A stretch of 44,931 nucleotides of DNA from Pseudomonadota bacterium (lineage in GTDB: Bacteria > SAR324 > XYD2-FULL-50-16 > JAHJRI01), in NCBI GenBank assembly GCA_022360105.1, contig JAKSDL010000088.1:1-44931 (forward strand). The letters run 5' to 3'. The first letter of the stretch is position 1, and every line of letters begins with the position of its first letter. The notes beneath the pieces are model-generated. The model saw only the letters and a program-made list of their open reading frames with translations, ran no database searches and was not told the DNA's origin. Made by a program: the position numbers and the translations under genes. Shown piece after piece: positions 32,926 through 44,400 of this stretch.

Positions 32926-33504
32926 ATGAAGATATATCATTACAATGAGAAAACCCATGAATATGTTTGGGAAGGTATAGCCGAGCCGAATATTGATGAA
33001 CCCGGTCAATTCATCATTCCGGAAAATTCCACAGATATTGCCCCACCCCAGGTACAAGCAAACCAGGCAGCTGTTTTTTCTAACGGGGAATGGAATGTCG
33101 TAGCAGACTACCGTCAAATGGAGTTTTTTAACAAAGAAACCCATGAACGTCTGTTAATAGAGAACTTGGGTGAGACGCCGGGATCAGAATATACCCCAAT
33201 ACAACCCGGAAAGTACGATATCTGGGATGTAAATACCAATGAATGGACTGTATCGTTAGAAGCTGTTCGAGCAGGCATTATCAAAGAAATCAAAGATGAA
33301 GCGTACGATCTGATCACCGAAAATTACGACCTTCCCAAGCAGATGAATATTAATAGTTTGCAGGGTTATTCTGAACAAGAAAGAACTGACATGTGGGCAT
33401 TCATAAATTCTATACGTGAACAATCCAAAAACAAAGTAACAGAGGTTAATAATATTACCAGCAAAGACCAGCTGCTGAACTACAATATTGATTTCGAAAA
33501 ATAA
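32926..33504 (+). CDS. Tail-fibre assembly chaperone-like protein
   Basis: A 192-aa protein starting at the ATG at 32926 behind AAGGAGAAACAAG. The N-terminus ('IYHYNEKTHEYVWEGIAEPN' leading to 'FIIPENSTDIAPPQ') and 'NQAAVFSNGEWNVVADYR' match the opening of phage tail-fibre assembly (Tfa-type) proteins. The C-terminal half is helical ('EAVRAGIIKEIKDEAYDLI', 'ERTDMWAFINSIREQSKNKV') and looks like the DUF4376-type segment of such chaperones. It would help the long fibre encoded next door trimerise. It lies before the fibre gene rather than after it, the reverse of the common phage order. The call rests on pattern memory. Confidence 0.7.
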   Translation: MKIYHYNEKTHEYVWEGIAEPNIDEPGQFIIPENSTDIAPPQVQANQAAVFSNGEWNVVADYRQMEFFNKETHERLLIENLGETPGSEYTPIQPGKYDIWDVNTNEWTVSLEAVRAGIIKEIKDEAYDLITENYDLPKQMNINSLQGYSEQERTDMWAFINSIREQSKNKVTEVNNITSKDQLLNYNIDFEK

Positions 33505-33572
33505 CTGAATCGATAACCAAGGCATATTTTGCTTAATCAGTACTGCAACATATCACTCTGGAGAATACTACT

Positions 33573-36500
33573 ATGGCAACTAAAAGAAGGGAGGAGCTCT
33601 ATGCAATGTTTTCTACCGGCAGTAAACCTAATCAGGATGATTTCGTAGATCTAATAGACTCTGCCATAAATATTGAAGAAGACGGAATTGGATCATCACA
33701 ACCAGGTCTTCCCATAGAGTTTGTTGCCCAGGGGGAACTTCATCCCCGTTACATGGATTTGAGTTCAAAGAAAGATGAACCAGACTTTAGATTTAGCGCA
33801 AAAGGCAAAGTCAGTGGAACAACCGGACTGGATATTACCACGAGTGAGACAAGTCGAATATTTATCGAAAAAGATAAAGGATTGATAGGTATCGCCAACG
33901 ACGATCCCGATGCATTGCTCCACATAAAACCTGGACCGGTGGACACTGTTGTACAAGTAAACGATGCCACCAATAGCGATACCTATCCGGCATTTTTTGT
34001 CAATAAAAGTGGTGAAGTTGGTATTGGTACATCTGCTACCAATTCAAATAGGTTGTCAGTGGAAGGCTCTACCCAGTTAACCGGTCAGACTTCGATTACC
34101 GGCAGTTTGTCTGTGTCGAATGGTCTCACTGTATCCGGTTCTACTCTTAATGCACAAAAGGGAATTACTTTTAGTGATCAGTCGATTGTGCAATCAGGCA
34201 CACTGACTATCGACCAAACCAGTACATTAAATGTCGCCGGAACCCTTGATATCAGTAATGGAGCAAATTTATCGAGCGGTGAATTAAGTATTGCTGATAC
34301 TGCCAGTCTTGTAGTCAATGGTTTACTAACCGTAAACAAGGGAGCTGCCATAAACGGACAAGATCTTTTGGTTGAAAAAAGTGTCACAGTGGGTGGCAGT
34401 TTAACCATTGATGATGGAGCGACTATCAACGGTTCGGAATTTAGTGTTGGAAGTTTAACAAATATCGATGGCACTTTAAATGCCAACAACGGGGCTACTA
34501 TCAGTGGGCAAGGTTTGGTTGTCGAACAAGGTGCAATGATCAAAGCTGGCGCGACCGATGACGGGATAGCTGTTACTATCAGTGGTGGCAAATTGCTGGC
34601 GCAGGATGGAATTCAAATAGTCGGAGGAGATCTTGTTTCTGACGTCAATGCAAAGTTTGACGGTGGTAACGGACTTATTATTAGTAAAGGGGAATTGCAG
34701 GCACAGGCGGGTGCTACAATTAGTGGTGGTTTATTGAACGCAGAAGACGGAGTTGTTATAAGCAGTGTTTCCGGCTTAATTGTCGACGAAGGCGAAGTTA
34801 AAGCCAATGCAGGTGCTACTGTTGGCGGTGTCAGTGGTCTAAGAATCACAGAAGGGTTTTTATCGGCAGATGGCGGCGCAACAATTGGTGGAACCAGCGG
34901 ACTGACAATTACTCAAGGAGAGCTTGTTGCAAAAAATGGCGCGTCAATTCAGGGAGAAATTTTTAAAGCAGAAAAAGGGGCGACCGTAAGCGGCGATGCT
35001 TTTAAAGCTGAAGATAGTGCCTTTATATATAAATCTTTTCATGCTCCCGATACGGTTACGCTGGGTATGACCACTGTTACCAGTCTCGATGTGACCGGAG
35101 ATTTCAGTGCAAAGACTTTGAATCTTGAATCGATCGATTTAGTAAATCTAAATGCAGGCAGAGCGACAATAAGTGAATTGCAAACTGAAAGTGAATTCGA
35201 AATTGGCGGGGAATTGATTGCTAACAGCAACGTTTATTTCGGAGGAGAGCGTTTACTTGTCATATATGAAGGTTTAGCAGGGCAGGAAGCTACAGTATCA
35301 ATGGTGCGGGAAACAGGTACGATTGCCAAGGGAACGGGTCATTTCAACATTTCTATTGATAACTTTGATCTATTAATAGCCTACAATGAAGAATCTGACA
35401 TAGATGTGCTTATTTCAGACTGGAATGAATTTAAGCAATCGAACATGCTGGTAGCGAGCGGCTTTCAAATGTATCGTGTGGGATCAAACCCATGGACATT
35501 CAAGGATGCTACGGAAAAACTTAGTCCTTCGCCAAATATTTTCAAGGAATACAAATTAAGCAGTAATGGTCTTCGAATCATTTATGCAGGAGCGGATATT
35601 TCAAACCCGAAATTTCGCATCGAAACCAATACAAAAGAAGGGGTTGAACAATTCGATTTTGCTGTGGTTGATGATACTCTCGTGATTAAATCGCCGTTTA
35701 ATGAGCTTGACCGAACAGCTGGATCATTAATGGATGGCTGGATTTCATGGAAATACGTCAAATCTTTCAGTGCCAAAGGGTTTGAAATTCTGCAAATAAC
35801 AGATCAAGGCAAGATAACCTCAAACGTATCTGGAGGAACATTTACCTTGACAGGGGACGTTTTTCGCCAGTGTAGTTTCGATCAGCTTTTTATAAGGCAC
35901 AAAGGCAGGTCCGATGCATCGGAAATGCCCCGAGTAATTATGAAGTCAGCTACACAAAATGGTGAAAGTGGAGTCGTTTTCACCACAGAAGTCAATATGC
36001 TGGAAATACGATTAGGTATCGTGGATAACAGCCCTCAAGCTGTGTCTAATGCTTGGTCAAGCTATTTGAATGCAAATGGGATTAGCTGGGATTTCGAAAT
36101 TGTAGATTCTCTAATTTCAGAAGCGATTAACCTGATACAGACCGAAACGCTGGAGTTGATCGATGTTGCTGTCGACACGGCCTCACAAACTTCTTTGGCG
36201 GGATATACGATCACATATAACGGACCTCAGGCAAATCTGGCCCAGCTAAAAACTCAAGTTAGTAATGATAATAGTTTCAAGTTTACTGCTGATGATGTGA
36301 CCAAACTATTAACCATCTATTATCCGATCTCAGTTTCAGCAAGGACCGTTTCTGGGTTACATCAAGCCTGGAGTAACTTTAATGGAGATAAACATGGGTT
36401 TGAGATTGTAGTAAACAACTCCAGCACGAATGACGATTTCTATGTAGAATGGTCAGTTGAAATGAACCCAACACCTGAGGAGGTTAATCGTGAATATCGA

Positions 36501-38411
36501 TACAACTCATCGGGTGCAGATGGTATTACTGTCTTGCATACGGGGCATCCTACTCTTACTCCTGCAATCAATATTCAATCCCAACCAGCAGGTAATAACA
36601 GTTTTTCTTTTGATGCAAACCAAGCTAACCGATCGTTGACTATATTTTATCCTGCCGACAAATCGGGAACCGTTGATACACTGTTGTTGGCCTGGGAAGG
36701 TTATGAACCTAAAAGCGATTTTCAGATTTTAAAGGTCGATGCACAGGATTCGCTGGTTATCAGCCAAAGCAGATCTTTATCTAACAATTCCGGAAGCCTC
36801 TATTTCAGCAGTGGTGGAATTAGAACAAATACGGTAACTGTCAACGGTTACCTGAAATTCGGCGATTCAGGTATAACATTGAAGGGGACTTCTGATGATT
36901 CCACTTTTCAGGAATCAAGCAGCAGACTTTTACCGACTCAAAATGCTGTAAAAAAATATGCTGATACAAAAGCTTTAAAAAACGGAGAAACAGACCAAAA
37001 TTTTACAGCCGCAGATTTGGCAGTCCACAACGATTTTTCACTGAAAAACGGACATAAAATTAATGAAATAACAAACAGCACTCTTTTCGAAAATCCCAGT
37101 CAGACTGCTGTTGCTACAGAATATGCAATCAAAGCACTTGCCGATACCAAAGCCCAACGGGAAGGTCATTCCGGACAGGATTTTAGTACGCATGACCTGA
37201 CCATCGCAGGTACCTTCGGATTTGATGGTTCAAGCATTGAAAAGTTTATACTTACTGAGCCTGACCCTGCCGAAGTTATCAATGAAACAAGAGCTTTTCC
37301 CAGCGTCAGTTATATGAAAAGCTATGCGGCGAGTTTGGATGGTGATGTTGGCCAAGATTTTGGTACCAAAAACCTGCAGGTTTCCGGAACGTTCAGTTTT
37401 GATGGTTCAACTATCGAAAACATCCTGCTAGCAGAGCCTGATCCGGCAGATACTGTTAACCAAGACACGGCACTCCCGAATGTAACCTATATGAAGGAAT
37501 ATGCCGCACAAAAAGCAGGAAACGCTACTCAGGATTTCAGTACCCAAAACATAAGGATTTATCGGAATCTTAGTTTTGACGGCACGACAAATATCGATAA
37601 AGTACTGGTAACAGATCCCGATCCGGCATCCGGCATCGACGAAGATACCGCTCTTCCCAATGTAACATTCATGAAATCCTATGCTGCAGCATTGGCGGGA
37701 AGTGACACCCAGGATTTTAGAGCACAAGACTTAAGGATCTATCGAAACCTTAGTTTTGATGGGACTACAAACATAGACAAAATCCTGGTAGCTGAACCCG
37801 ATCCAGCCTCCGGTATCAACGAAGACACAGCCCTTCCTAACGTTTCCTACATGAAAGACTATGCAACACCACTGGGGGGGAAAGATACTCAAGACTTTTT
37901 AACCAAAAACTTGGTGGTCAAAGGTGATTTCGGTTTTGACGAGACTATTGTTTTCTCCAGAATTTCAACGGACATTTCATCAGAAACAATTGATGATGGC
38001 GGGATTCCAAGTGCAAAAGCTGTTAAATCCTATGTGGACTCTACTGCCGATAATACCCCTATCATTGCTCAATTGGCAGGAAAAGCCGATATTGTTGTCC
38101 CTAACCCATCAAGTTCCAGTGTTGCGGAGGGCGCAGAAAAAGGTATTTCTGATTTTATATTTACAGCTAATTCAACCGGAATGCTGATGATAACAGTGAT
38201 CGATTCGGCTGATATTGTCTCATCCGGACTGTTTGCGGTTCAAGGTACCAGTATTGTTTCGAAAATATCCGGTGGGCAATTCTCAGATCAAAAGTCCGGC
38301 AGCGATTTCAATCTCTACTATTCTGCGATTACGAGCACACTTACTTTCCAAAACAATGCTATCGGTTCGGGTTCTGTAACAATGCATATAACATATTTTG
38401 GAGTGTTATAA
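33573..38411 (+). CDS. Long tail fibre (Afp13-type) of 1612 aa
   Basis: The N-terminal 'KRREELYAMFSTGSKPNQDD' with 'FVDLIDSAINI' is the typical baseplate-attachment start of eCIS fibres, followed by 'GLIGIANDDPDALLHIKPG' and 'GEVGIGTSA' beta-motifs. Residues ~187-486 are short Gly/Asn/Ser-rich beta-helical repeats ('GATINGSEF', 'GATISGQGL', 'GATIGGTSGL'). Residues ~560-1075 hold about five copies of the same ~100-aa repeat as in the baseplate J protein. Residues ~1142-1500 hold six 59-60-aa repeats ('QDFSTQNIRIYRNLSFDG' type). The last ~100 residues are a beta-rich tip ending 'VTMHITYFGVL'. It should form trimeric fibres that recognise target cells. GGAG lies 11 bases before the ATG. Confidence 0.88.
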   Translation: MATKRREELYAMFSTGSKPNQDDFVDLIDSAINIEEDGIGSSQPGLPIEFVAQGELHPRYMDLSSKKDEPDFRFSAKGKVSGTTGLDITTSETSRIFIEKDKGLIGIANDDPDALLHIKPGPVDTVVQVNDATNSDTYPAFFVNKSGEVGIGTSATNSNRLSVEGSTQLTGQTSITGSLSVSNGLTVSGSTLNAQKGITFSDQSIVQSGTLTIDQTSTLNVAGTLDISNGANLSSGELSIADTASLVVNGLLTVNKGAAINGQDLLVEKSVTVGGSLTIDDGATINGSEFSVGSLTNIDGTLNANNGATISGQGLVVEQGAMIKAGATDDGIAVTISGGKLLAQDGIQIVGGDLVSDVNAKFDGGNGLIISKGELQAQAGATISGGLLNAEDGVVISSVSGLIVDEGEVKANAGATVGGVSGLRITEGFLSADGGATIGGTSGLTITQGELVAKNGASIQGEIFKAEKGATVSGDAFKAEDSAFIYKSFHAPDTVTLGMTTVTSLDVTGDFSAKTLNLESIDLVNLNAGRATISELQTESEFEIGGELIANSNVYFGGERLLVIYEGLAGQEATVSMVRETGTIAKGTGHFNISIDNFDLLIAYNEESDIDVLISDWNEFKQSNMLVASGFQMYRVGSNPWTFKDATEKLSPSPNIFKEYKLSSNGLRIIYAGADISNPKFRIETNTKEGVEQFDFAVVDDTLVIKSPFNELDRTAGSLMDGWISWKYVKSFSAKGFEILQITDQGKITSNVSGGTFTLTGDVFRQCSFDQLFIRHKGRSDASEMPRVIMKSATQNGESGVVFTTEVNMLEIRLGIVDNSPQAVSNAWSSYLNANGISWDFEIVDSLISEAINLIQTETLELIDVAVDTASQTSLAGYTITYNGPQANLAQLKTQVSNDNSFKFTADDVTKLLTIYYPISVSARTVSGLHQAWSNFNGDKHGFEIVVNNSSTNDDFYVEWSVEMNPTPEEVNREYRYNSSGADGITVLHTGHPTLTPAINIQSQPAGNNSFSFDANQANRSLTIFYPADKSGTVDTLLLAWEGYEPKSDFQILKVDAQDSLVISQSRSLSNNSGSLYFSSGGIRTNTVTVNGYLKFGDSGITLKGTSDDSTFQESSSRLLPTQNAVKKYADTKALKNGETDQNFTAADLAVHNDFSLKNGHKINEITNSTLFENPSQTAVATEYAIKALADTKAQREGHSGQDFSTHDLTIAGTFGFDGSSIEKFILTEPDPAEVINETRAFPSVSYMKSYAASLDGDVGQDFGTKNLQVSGTFSFDGSTIENILLAEPDPADTVNQDTALPNVTYMKEYAAQKAGNATQDFSTQNIRIYRNLSFDGTTNIDKVLVTDPDPASGIDEDTALPNVTFMKSYAAALAGSDTQDFRAQDLRIYRNLSFDGTTNIDKILVAEPDPASGINEDTALPNVSYMKDYATPLGGKDTQDFLTKNLVVKGDFGFDETIVFSRISTDISSETIDDGGIPSAKAVKSYVDSTADNTPIIAQLAGKADIVVPNPSSSSVAEGAEKGISDFIFTANSTGMLMITVIDSADIVSSGLFAVQGTSIVSKISGGQFSDQKSGSDFNLYYSAITSTLTFQNNAIGSGSVTMHITYFGVL
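36996..38060 (+). repeat. Six 177-180-bp tandem repeats in the fibre gene
   Basis: Units start near 36996, 37176, 37353, 37530, 37710 and 37890, giving spacings of 180, 177, 177, 180 and 180 bases. Each encodes Q-[DN]-F-x-x-x-[DN]-[LI], a strand, F-x-F-D/N-x, P-D-P-A and ALPNV-x-[YF]-MK-x-YA. Units 4 and 5 share long near-identical stretches ('IYRNLSFDGTTNIDK'), so they duplicated recently. Confidence 0.9.
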
Positions 38412-38430
38412 TTTCCACTGAAAAATCACT

Positions 38431-41400
38431 ATGGTTGATTCACTCACAAACTCCAATACACCTGTCAATTGGGAGTATTTGCGCAAGAAGGGGCTTGAAC
38501 ATCTTCAGGAGGTGACAGGGCATATTTGGACAGATTACAACATCCATGACCCCGGTGTAACCTTACTTGAAGCCCTTTGCTATGGAATAGAAGATCTTGA
38601 TTCACGCATCTCGGAAAATATTGAGAGCGTTTTAAGTGATGAATCTGGTAAACTAAAGGGTCGGTTTTTTTCTCCTGGTGAGATCCTGACAATAAATCCG
38701 GTAACGATTAATGACTATCGGAAGTTGCTTATCGATATCCCGGGTGTTAAAAACGCCTGGCTGGAACGTGAAACTGACATTGATCCTGACATCTATTATG
38801 ACAAGGATAACAACGCACTCCTTTATGACTATTCCGCAAAAGCACAGAAAATCCTTTTGAACGGTCTGTATCGCGTTCATATCGAAAAAGAAAACAACTT
38901 AGAAAAGGAATACGCCAAAAATGAACAGGTTCTGAGAGAGGAAGTTAAATCAAAGCTTCATGCTCATCGCAATCTATGCGAGGACTTTGAGGATATCCGA
39001 ATTGTGGAGGAGGAAGTTGTATCTCTTTATTCGGATATCCAGATAGATGAAGATTCAGATGCCAATGAAGTTATTGCCTGGGTCTATTTTGAATTGATGC
39101 AATTTGTTTCCCCAAGGATTCAGCATTACAGCCTTAAACAGATGCTGAACAAGGGAAAGTCGATTGAGCAAATCTTTAATGGTCCTTCACTGGAGAATGG
39201 TTTCATCGATGACGATGAGTTAGGTATAGGCTACAAAAGGCGTGAGTTACATACATCCGATTTAATTCGGATAATTATGTCACATCCTTCAGTCAAAGAT
39301 GTAAGGAACTTATTTGTATCAAATATTCCAAACCCTGGTCCTGCAGATAAGCAAGAATGGGCTTTGGTGCTGGACGATACCAAGGCCTTGGTATTAGAGC
39401 CGTTCAATGGACAGCATTTACGTCTATTTAAAAATAACGCAAAAACCCCAGTTGATGCCGTTATAGTCAGCGAAAAAATTAAAGCCTTGGTTCAAAAATC
39501 AAAAAACAAAATTAATGAATCAACATCATCCACTCCTCCGGTTTTATCTGAAAAAACAGAGCTATTTTCGACTTATGATGCCATAAGCCCTCATTTACCT
39601 TCCAACTATGGAATCAGCGAAACCGGGCTGCCTTCAGCCGCCAGTACAAAAAGGAGAGCCCAGGCTAAACAGTTAAGGGGGTATCTGCTGTTTTTTGAGC
39701 AAATTCTGATCAATTATCTGAAACAACTGGAGAGTTTTAAGGATGTTTTTGCCTTAAATCAAAATCGCGATGATATAATAAAAACTTATTTTTCCAGGCT
39801 TTTGCCGGAATCGATCTGGGCAGATAACTTTGCAGAAGTTATTGAAGGATATCAATATGTTGAAGATAATACAAATTCTAATAAATTGGCGAATGAAAGT
39901 GCATTTAACCGAAAAAACCGAATTCTGAATCATTTGTTGTCACTTTTTAACGAAAAATTTGCGGACTATGCCTTGTTTGGCTACCAATTCAATAAGTTTA
40001 CTAGCTTAGATCCACTGCTGAAGAAATCGCGCTTTCTGGACGCCAAAGCAGGATTGTTGGAGAACTATCCAAAATTGAGCTATAACAAGTACAGGACTTT
40101 CAACATACTAGACAACACGAACAAAGAAACCAATGTTGCGGGATTAAAAAATCTGATTGCCTCCAAATTGGGGTTCGATGCACATACTCGGGAATTAGAT
40201 CAAACTGACGAGTGGGATAATTTTCATGTTGTTGAGCATATTTTGTTTCGGCCTAAAGGAGAGCAAACGTTGGACTTTGTTTGTGCTGAAACAATTTTGG
40301 AAGATTTTCAACCGGATCCTTATTCGTATAGAGTTTCGTATGTTATTCCAAAAGGCATTGAACGCTTTAAGGACAGTTCTTTCAGACAGCTTGTGTATGA
40401 GACCATAGAGGAAGAAACACCTGCACATATCAACTATAATGTACTGGAGTTCGATGGAGATCAACTTCAGTCTTTTAAAGAAGTTTATTCGGGTTTCTTA
40501 AATGAGCTGGAAACTATCAACCAAAATGAATCGGACCAATACAACTCAAGCCGGAATACATTGATCAACCTTCTGGAAATCGGCCGTGTTAAATTACCTG
40601 TATTGCATCTTTCTGCCAAAAACGTCTCTGCCTTAAATGATCCAGCCGATCCACCTGAAGATGGTGAGATTATCAGCGTCTGGAAAGATCTCAGTTTTAA
40701 TCATAACGACATACTTCCCACAGCAGGCTCAGCTGTTACCTCCATTAAAGAAGATCAGAAATTGCCGGTGGTGAGGTTCACGGATAATAATCAGTTACTA
40801 CTCAACAAGCAGGCATTTGAAACAGAATTTACAATAGGAATCGTATACAAAGCTACCATTGCTGCTAACGACCAGGAATCACTGTTCCAGCTTTTGGCAA
40901 GTAACAACAATGCTTCAGTAGGGTTAGGTGTTTCAATTAAAAACAATGGGAATGTAGTGGTTTCACTGGAATCTGAGGAGGTTGAGTTGGAGTCAACCCT
41001 CGGGTTATCCCATATGTTAATTTTCAGCGGAAACTTCGAAAATGGGGAGCTGCGCGTTGTACTGGATGGTACAGTCCATGATTTTAAGGTCCCACAGTTT
41101 TGGGTAAAAACAGCAGCGCCCGAGCAGCTCTATTTTGGCTCTACAAAAGCCGGGATTACCTTAGATGTTGGAGAAATCGTATTACTTGATTCCTCACTAT
41201 TTGGTCCTCGAAAAAGAAAACTGGAGGAATACCTCTCTGAAGAATGGTCCATAGCACTTTCCGCGGTCAGTTCTATTCAAAAGCCCATTCTTCATCTAGA
41301 TGCCGACGCCATCAGCAGCGTCAAAAGAGACATAAGTTCAGGTAAAACAGAGAGTTGGCAAGATCTCAGTGAAAGCCGGATAGATGCCATCCAGGGAGTG

Positions 41401-44400
41401 GAGTTTAATCGCCCGATCTACAATCAAAATGCCCTGGCTAACCGTCCATCGCTTCAGTTTAAAGGTAGCTCCAGCCTGATAATTGATTCGACTGGAAATC
41501 CGCTAATTGGCGACAGGTTTTCCATCGGCATCGTATACAAATCGGATAAAAGTGAAGGGCAGATTTTAAGTGGAACAGGCAATGCAGGCAAAGGTTTTGA
41601 AATTAATATTGGAAAAAATGGTGCTGTTACGCTCAAAGCTGAATCTGATGAATCCGTAATATATTCTTCGCTTGGAAGTCCCCACATTTTAATAATTTCC
41701 GGCCAGCTTATTCAAAACACGTATAAAATCAGTCTATATCTGGATGGTCAGTCGATCGTTGATGGCACCTTTTTCAACCCGTTAATGTTTAATATTGGTT
41801 CGGAACTACTAACCCTTGGTCAAAATCTGACAGGCGAGATCGGTGAGGTTATAATATTTGATGAAGAATTATCTCTTCTAAACCGACAACGTCTTGAGGA
41901 TTTTTTATCCATCAAATGGAAAGTTGATACCACTGGCGTCAATCCAATTACAAAACCAATTGTTCATTTAGACCCTTCAAGACTGACTACTGTATTACTT
42001 GAAGACAACAAAGTCGCCCGATTAAACGATATTGGCCCTTATGGAAATCATGCCATACAGAATAGTGAAAAGCGAAGGCCTGAATTTGCCCCGGCAATAT
42101 TAAATCAATTGGGATCAGTGGTCTTCACTCAAATAGAAACGATTGAAGACTATCATGACGATTCGTTGATTATTGACCGCACGATACAGGATGACTTTAC
42201 TATTTTCGTAGTCTTTCGTCCTGATTCTACTCACTTTCTTGGAAGCAATTCCGAATTGGATGGCAAAGATGTTACCCCCTTGACTCATTGGACAGAAGGA
42301 GTTGCTGTAGTTGATGCCGACTGTTCCGGTTATTTCAATGATTTTGGAATTTCTTTTGGCAAAATAGGTGACAAAATGGTTGTGATGGCTGGAATCGGTC
42401 ACCGTCAAGCAAAAGACCATACCTTGCAATCCGGAGAACTGGAGTTTAACCAGACTGCTTTGGTTAGCTTAAGTCGTATCAAAGAAAATGGAGAGGTCAA
42501 TCTATATGTAAACGGATTGCTTCACAAGACCGCAGATTTAACAGACGGTGCAAAACTAAATGATGCCAGGTTCATTAAGGTCGGTGCTTTTAATAGCGAA
42601 GGTATACCATTTCGAGGGCAGATAGGTGAGATTATCGTTCTTGACCATGTTTTGAAAGACCATGACAGGCAACGAATTGAAAAATACCTGGCGAATAAAT
42701 GGTCAATTACCATTCGTCGCATTCCGGTTAATACCGCAGACCTTTGGTTACATCTGGATGCCAACGAAAAAGAGACAATTTACTATGACACCGATCGAAA
42801 GGTCTCTGATTGGGAAGATACAAACTTTTTAGATTATGCGACTGCCCAGCAGGTCGATCAGGATTTTAAGCCGGTATATGTTCCCGAAGGGATGAATTCA
42901 CTGCCCGCACTTCGGTTTAATAACACCTACTTAGAAATAGCGTCGCAATTGGGCCAGAAACCGGAATTTACCTTGGCAATCGTGTTTAACGCTTTGTCAT
43001 GGGGAAATAGCCACCCGAACAGCTCTACATCCCAATATGGTGCCGGTATTATTGATAACTATCTGTCAAACCATCCTGATAAAGGGTTTGGCATTTATAC
43101 CAAACAAAGTGTGGAGACCGGCTCTGCAGGGTTGACTGTACGAGTTGGAAATCAGTCTTCGGAAACGGACTTTTCTTTGCAAACGCCCCATATTGCAATC
43201 GTAAAAGGCAACTCAAACTCTGGGGTAGTTCATACGTATATTGATGGACTTAAATTATCAGATAGCATTGATCTTTCCCGGAACGTGAACCTTGAAATGG
43301 CGGATTTGTTAAGTATTGGTGCTACCCACGATGAAAATCAGGCAGAAAGGGAAGGATACTTTCATGGCGATATTGCTGAAATCATTATCACCAATAACGA
43401 GATAGACACAAGGGAAAGGCAACTATTAGAAAAATATCTGTCCGATAAATGGAAAATCGACATCTCGGGTGTTAACAACATTATCCGGCCTATTCTTCAC
43501 CTGGATGCAAGCAAATTAGATACGATTTTATTCAAAGAGTCGACTGGTAAGGTTGAAAAATGGCTTGATACTAATCTTCATGATTATGCAGCAACGCAGC
43601 CAACAGGAAATCTGCGACCGGTTTTTGTAGAAGCCGGCCAAAATGATTTACCTGTGATTCGATTCGATCAATCAAGTCTAATTGTCCCTGGATTGGTGCA
43701 GGATGATTTCACCATTATTTTGGTCTACAAGACCGATATAGGAATAGATGTCAATGAATATATGCCGATAGCCCCTGATGCTTTTGAAGATCTCACAATG
43801 GTATCATCATCTTTGTCGCAAGATATTTGGAACCATTTAAAAGAAGATCAAGGACTAATTGATGACGACGGAAAGGTTCTGCCTACTTTCACTCCAAAGG
43901 AACCTGGTTTCAGTCTTAATTTAACACATTTTGACTTTTCAGCTACCAAACAGAGTATTGAGAACTCGGTATTTGATACCCTGACAGAATTCAAGAATCT
44001 CAAGATTGTGGTTCCAGGGGATGAATTCATGAGTATTGATGGGATCAATAAGACCTTGTCTTTAGATATCTGGAATAAATTAAAAGAACTGAACCACCTC
44101 GACGACTATGGCTCAGTGTTATCAGTCATAACAAAAGGAGACGCAACCTTCGATATTTATCTGAATCATCTTGTTGAGAGCGCATTGATCCAGATTATCA
44201 TGGCTGACAATTGGTTTGAAGGCGTAGGGCTGTTTGATGGAAATTCTCCAGGCGATAAGTTTGATTTGAATAAACGAGATTTTGGCTTATTGATTGGCAA
44301 GGATAGTAACCTTATTGCTGGTATTGGCGTGATTGGAGGGGATGAAAATGCCATTTCGGTTGCTTCATCTTTGAACCATTTTCATATTGCACTATTCACC

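Noticed and set aside
27751..38060. CRISPR array or non-coding tandem repeats
   Set aside because: All repeats in this stretch are in-frame coding repeats of 59-130 residues, without spacer structure.
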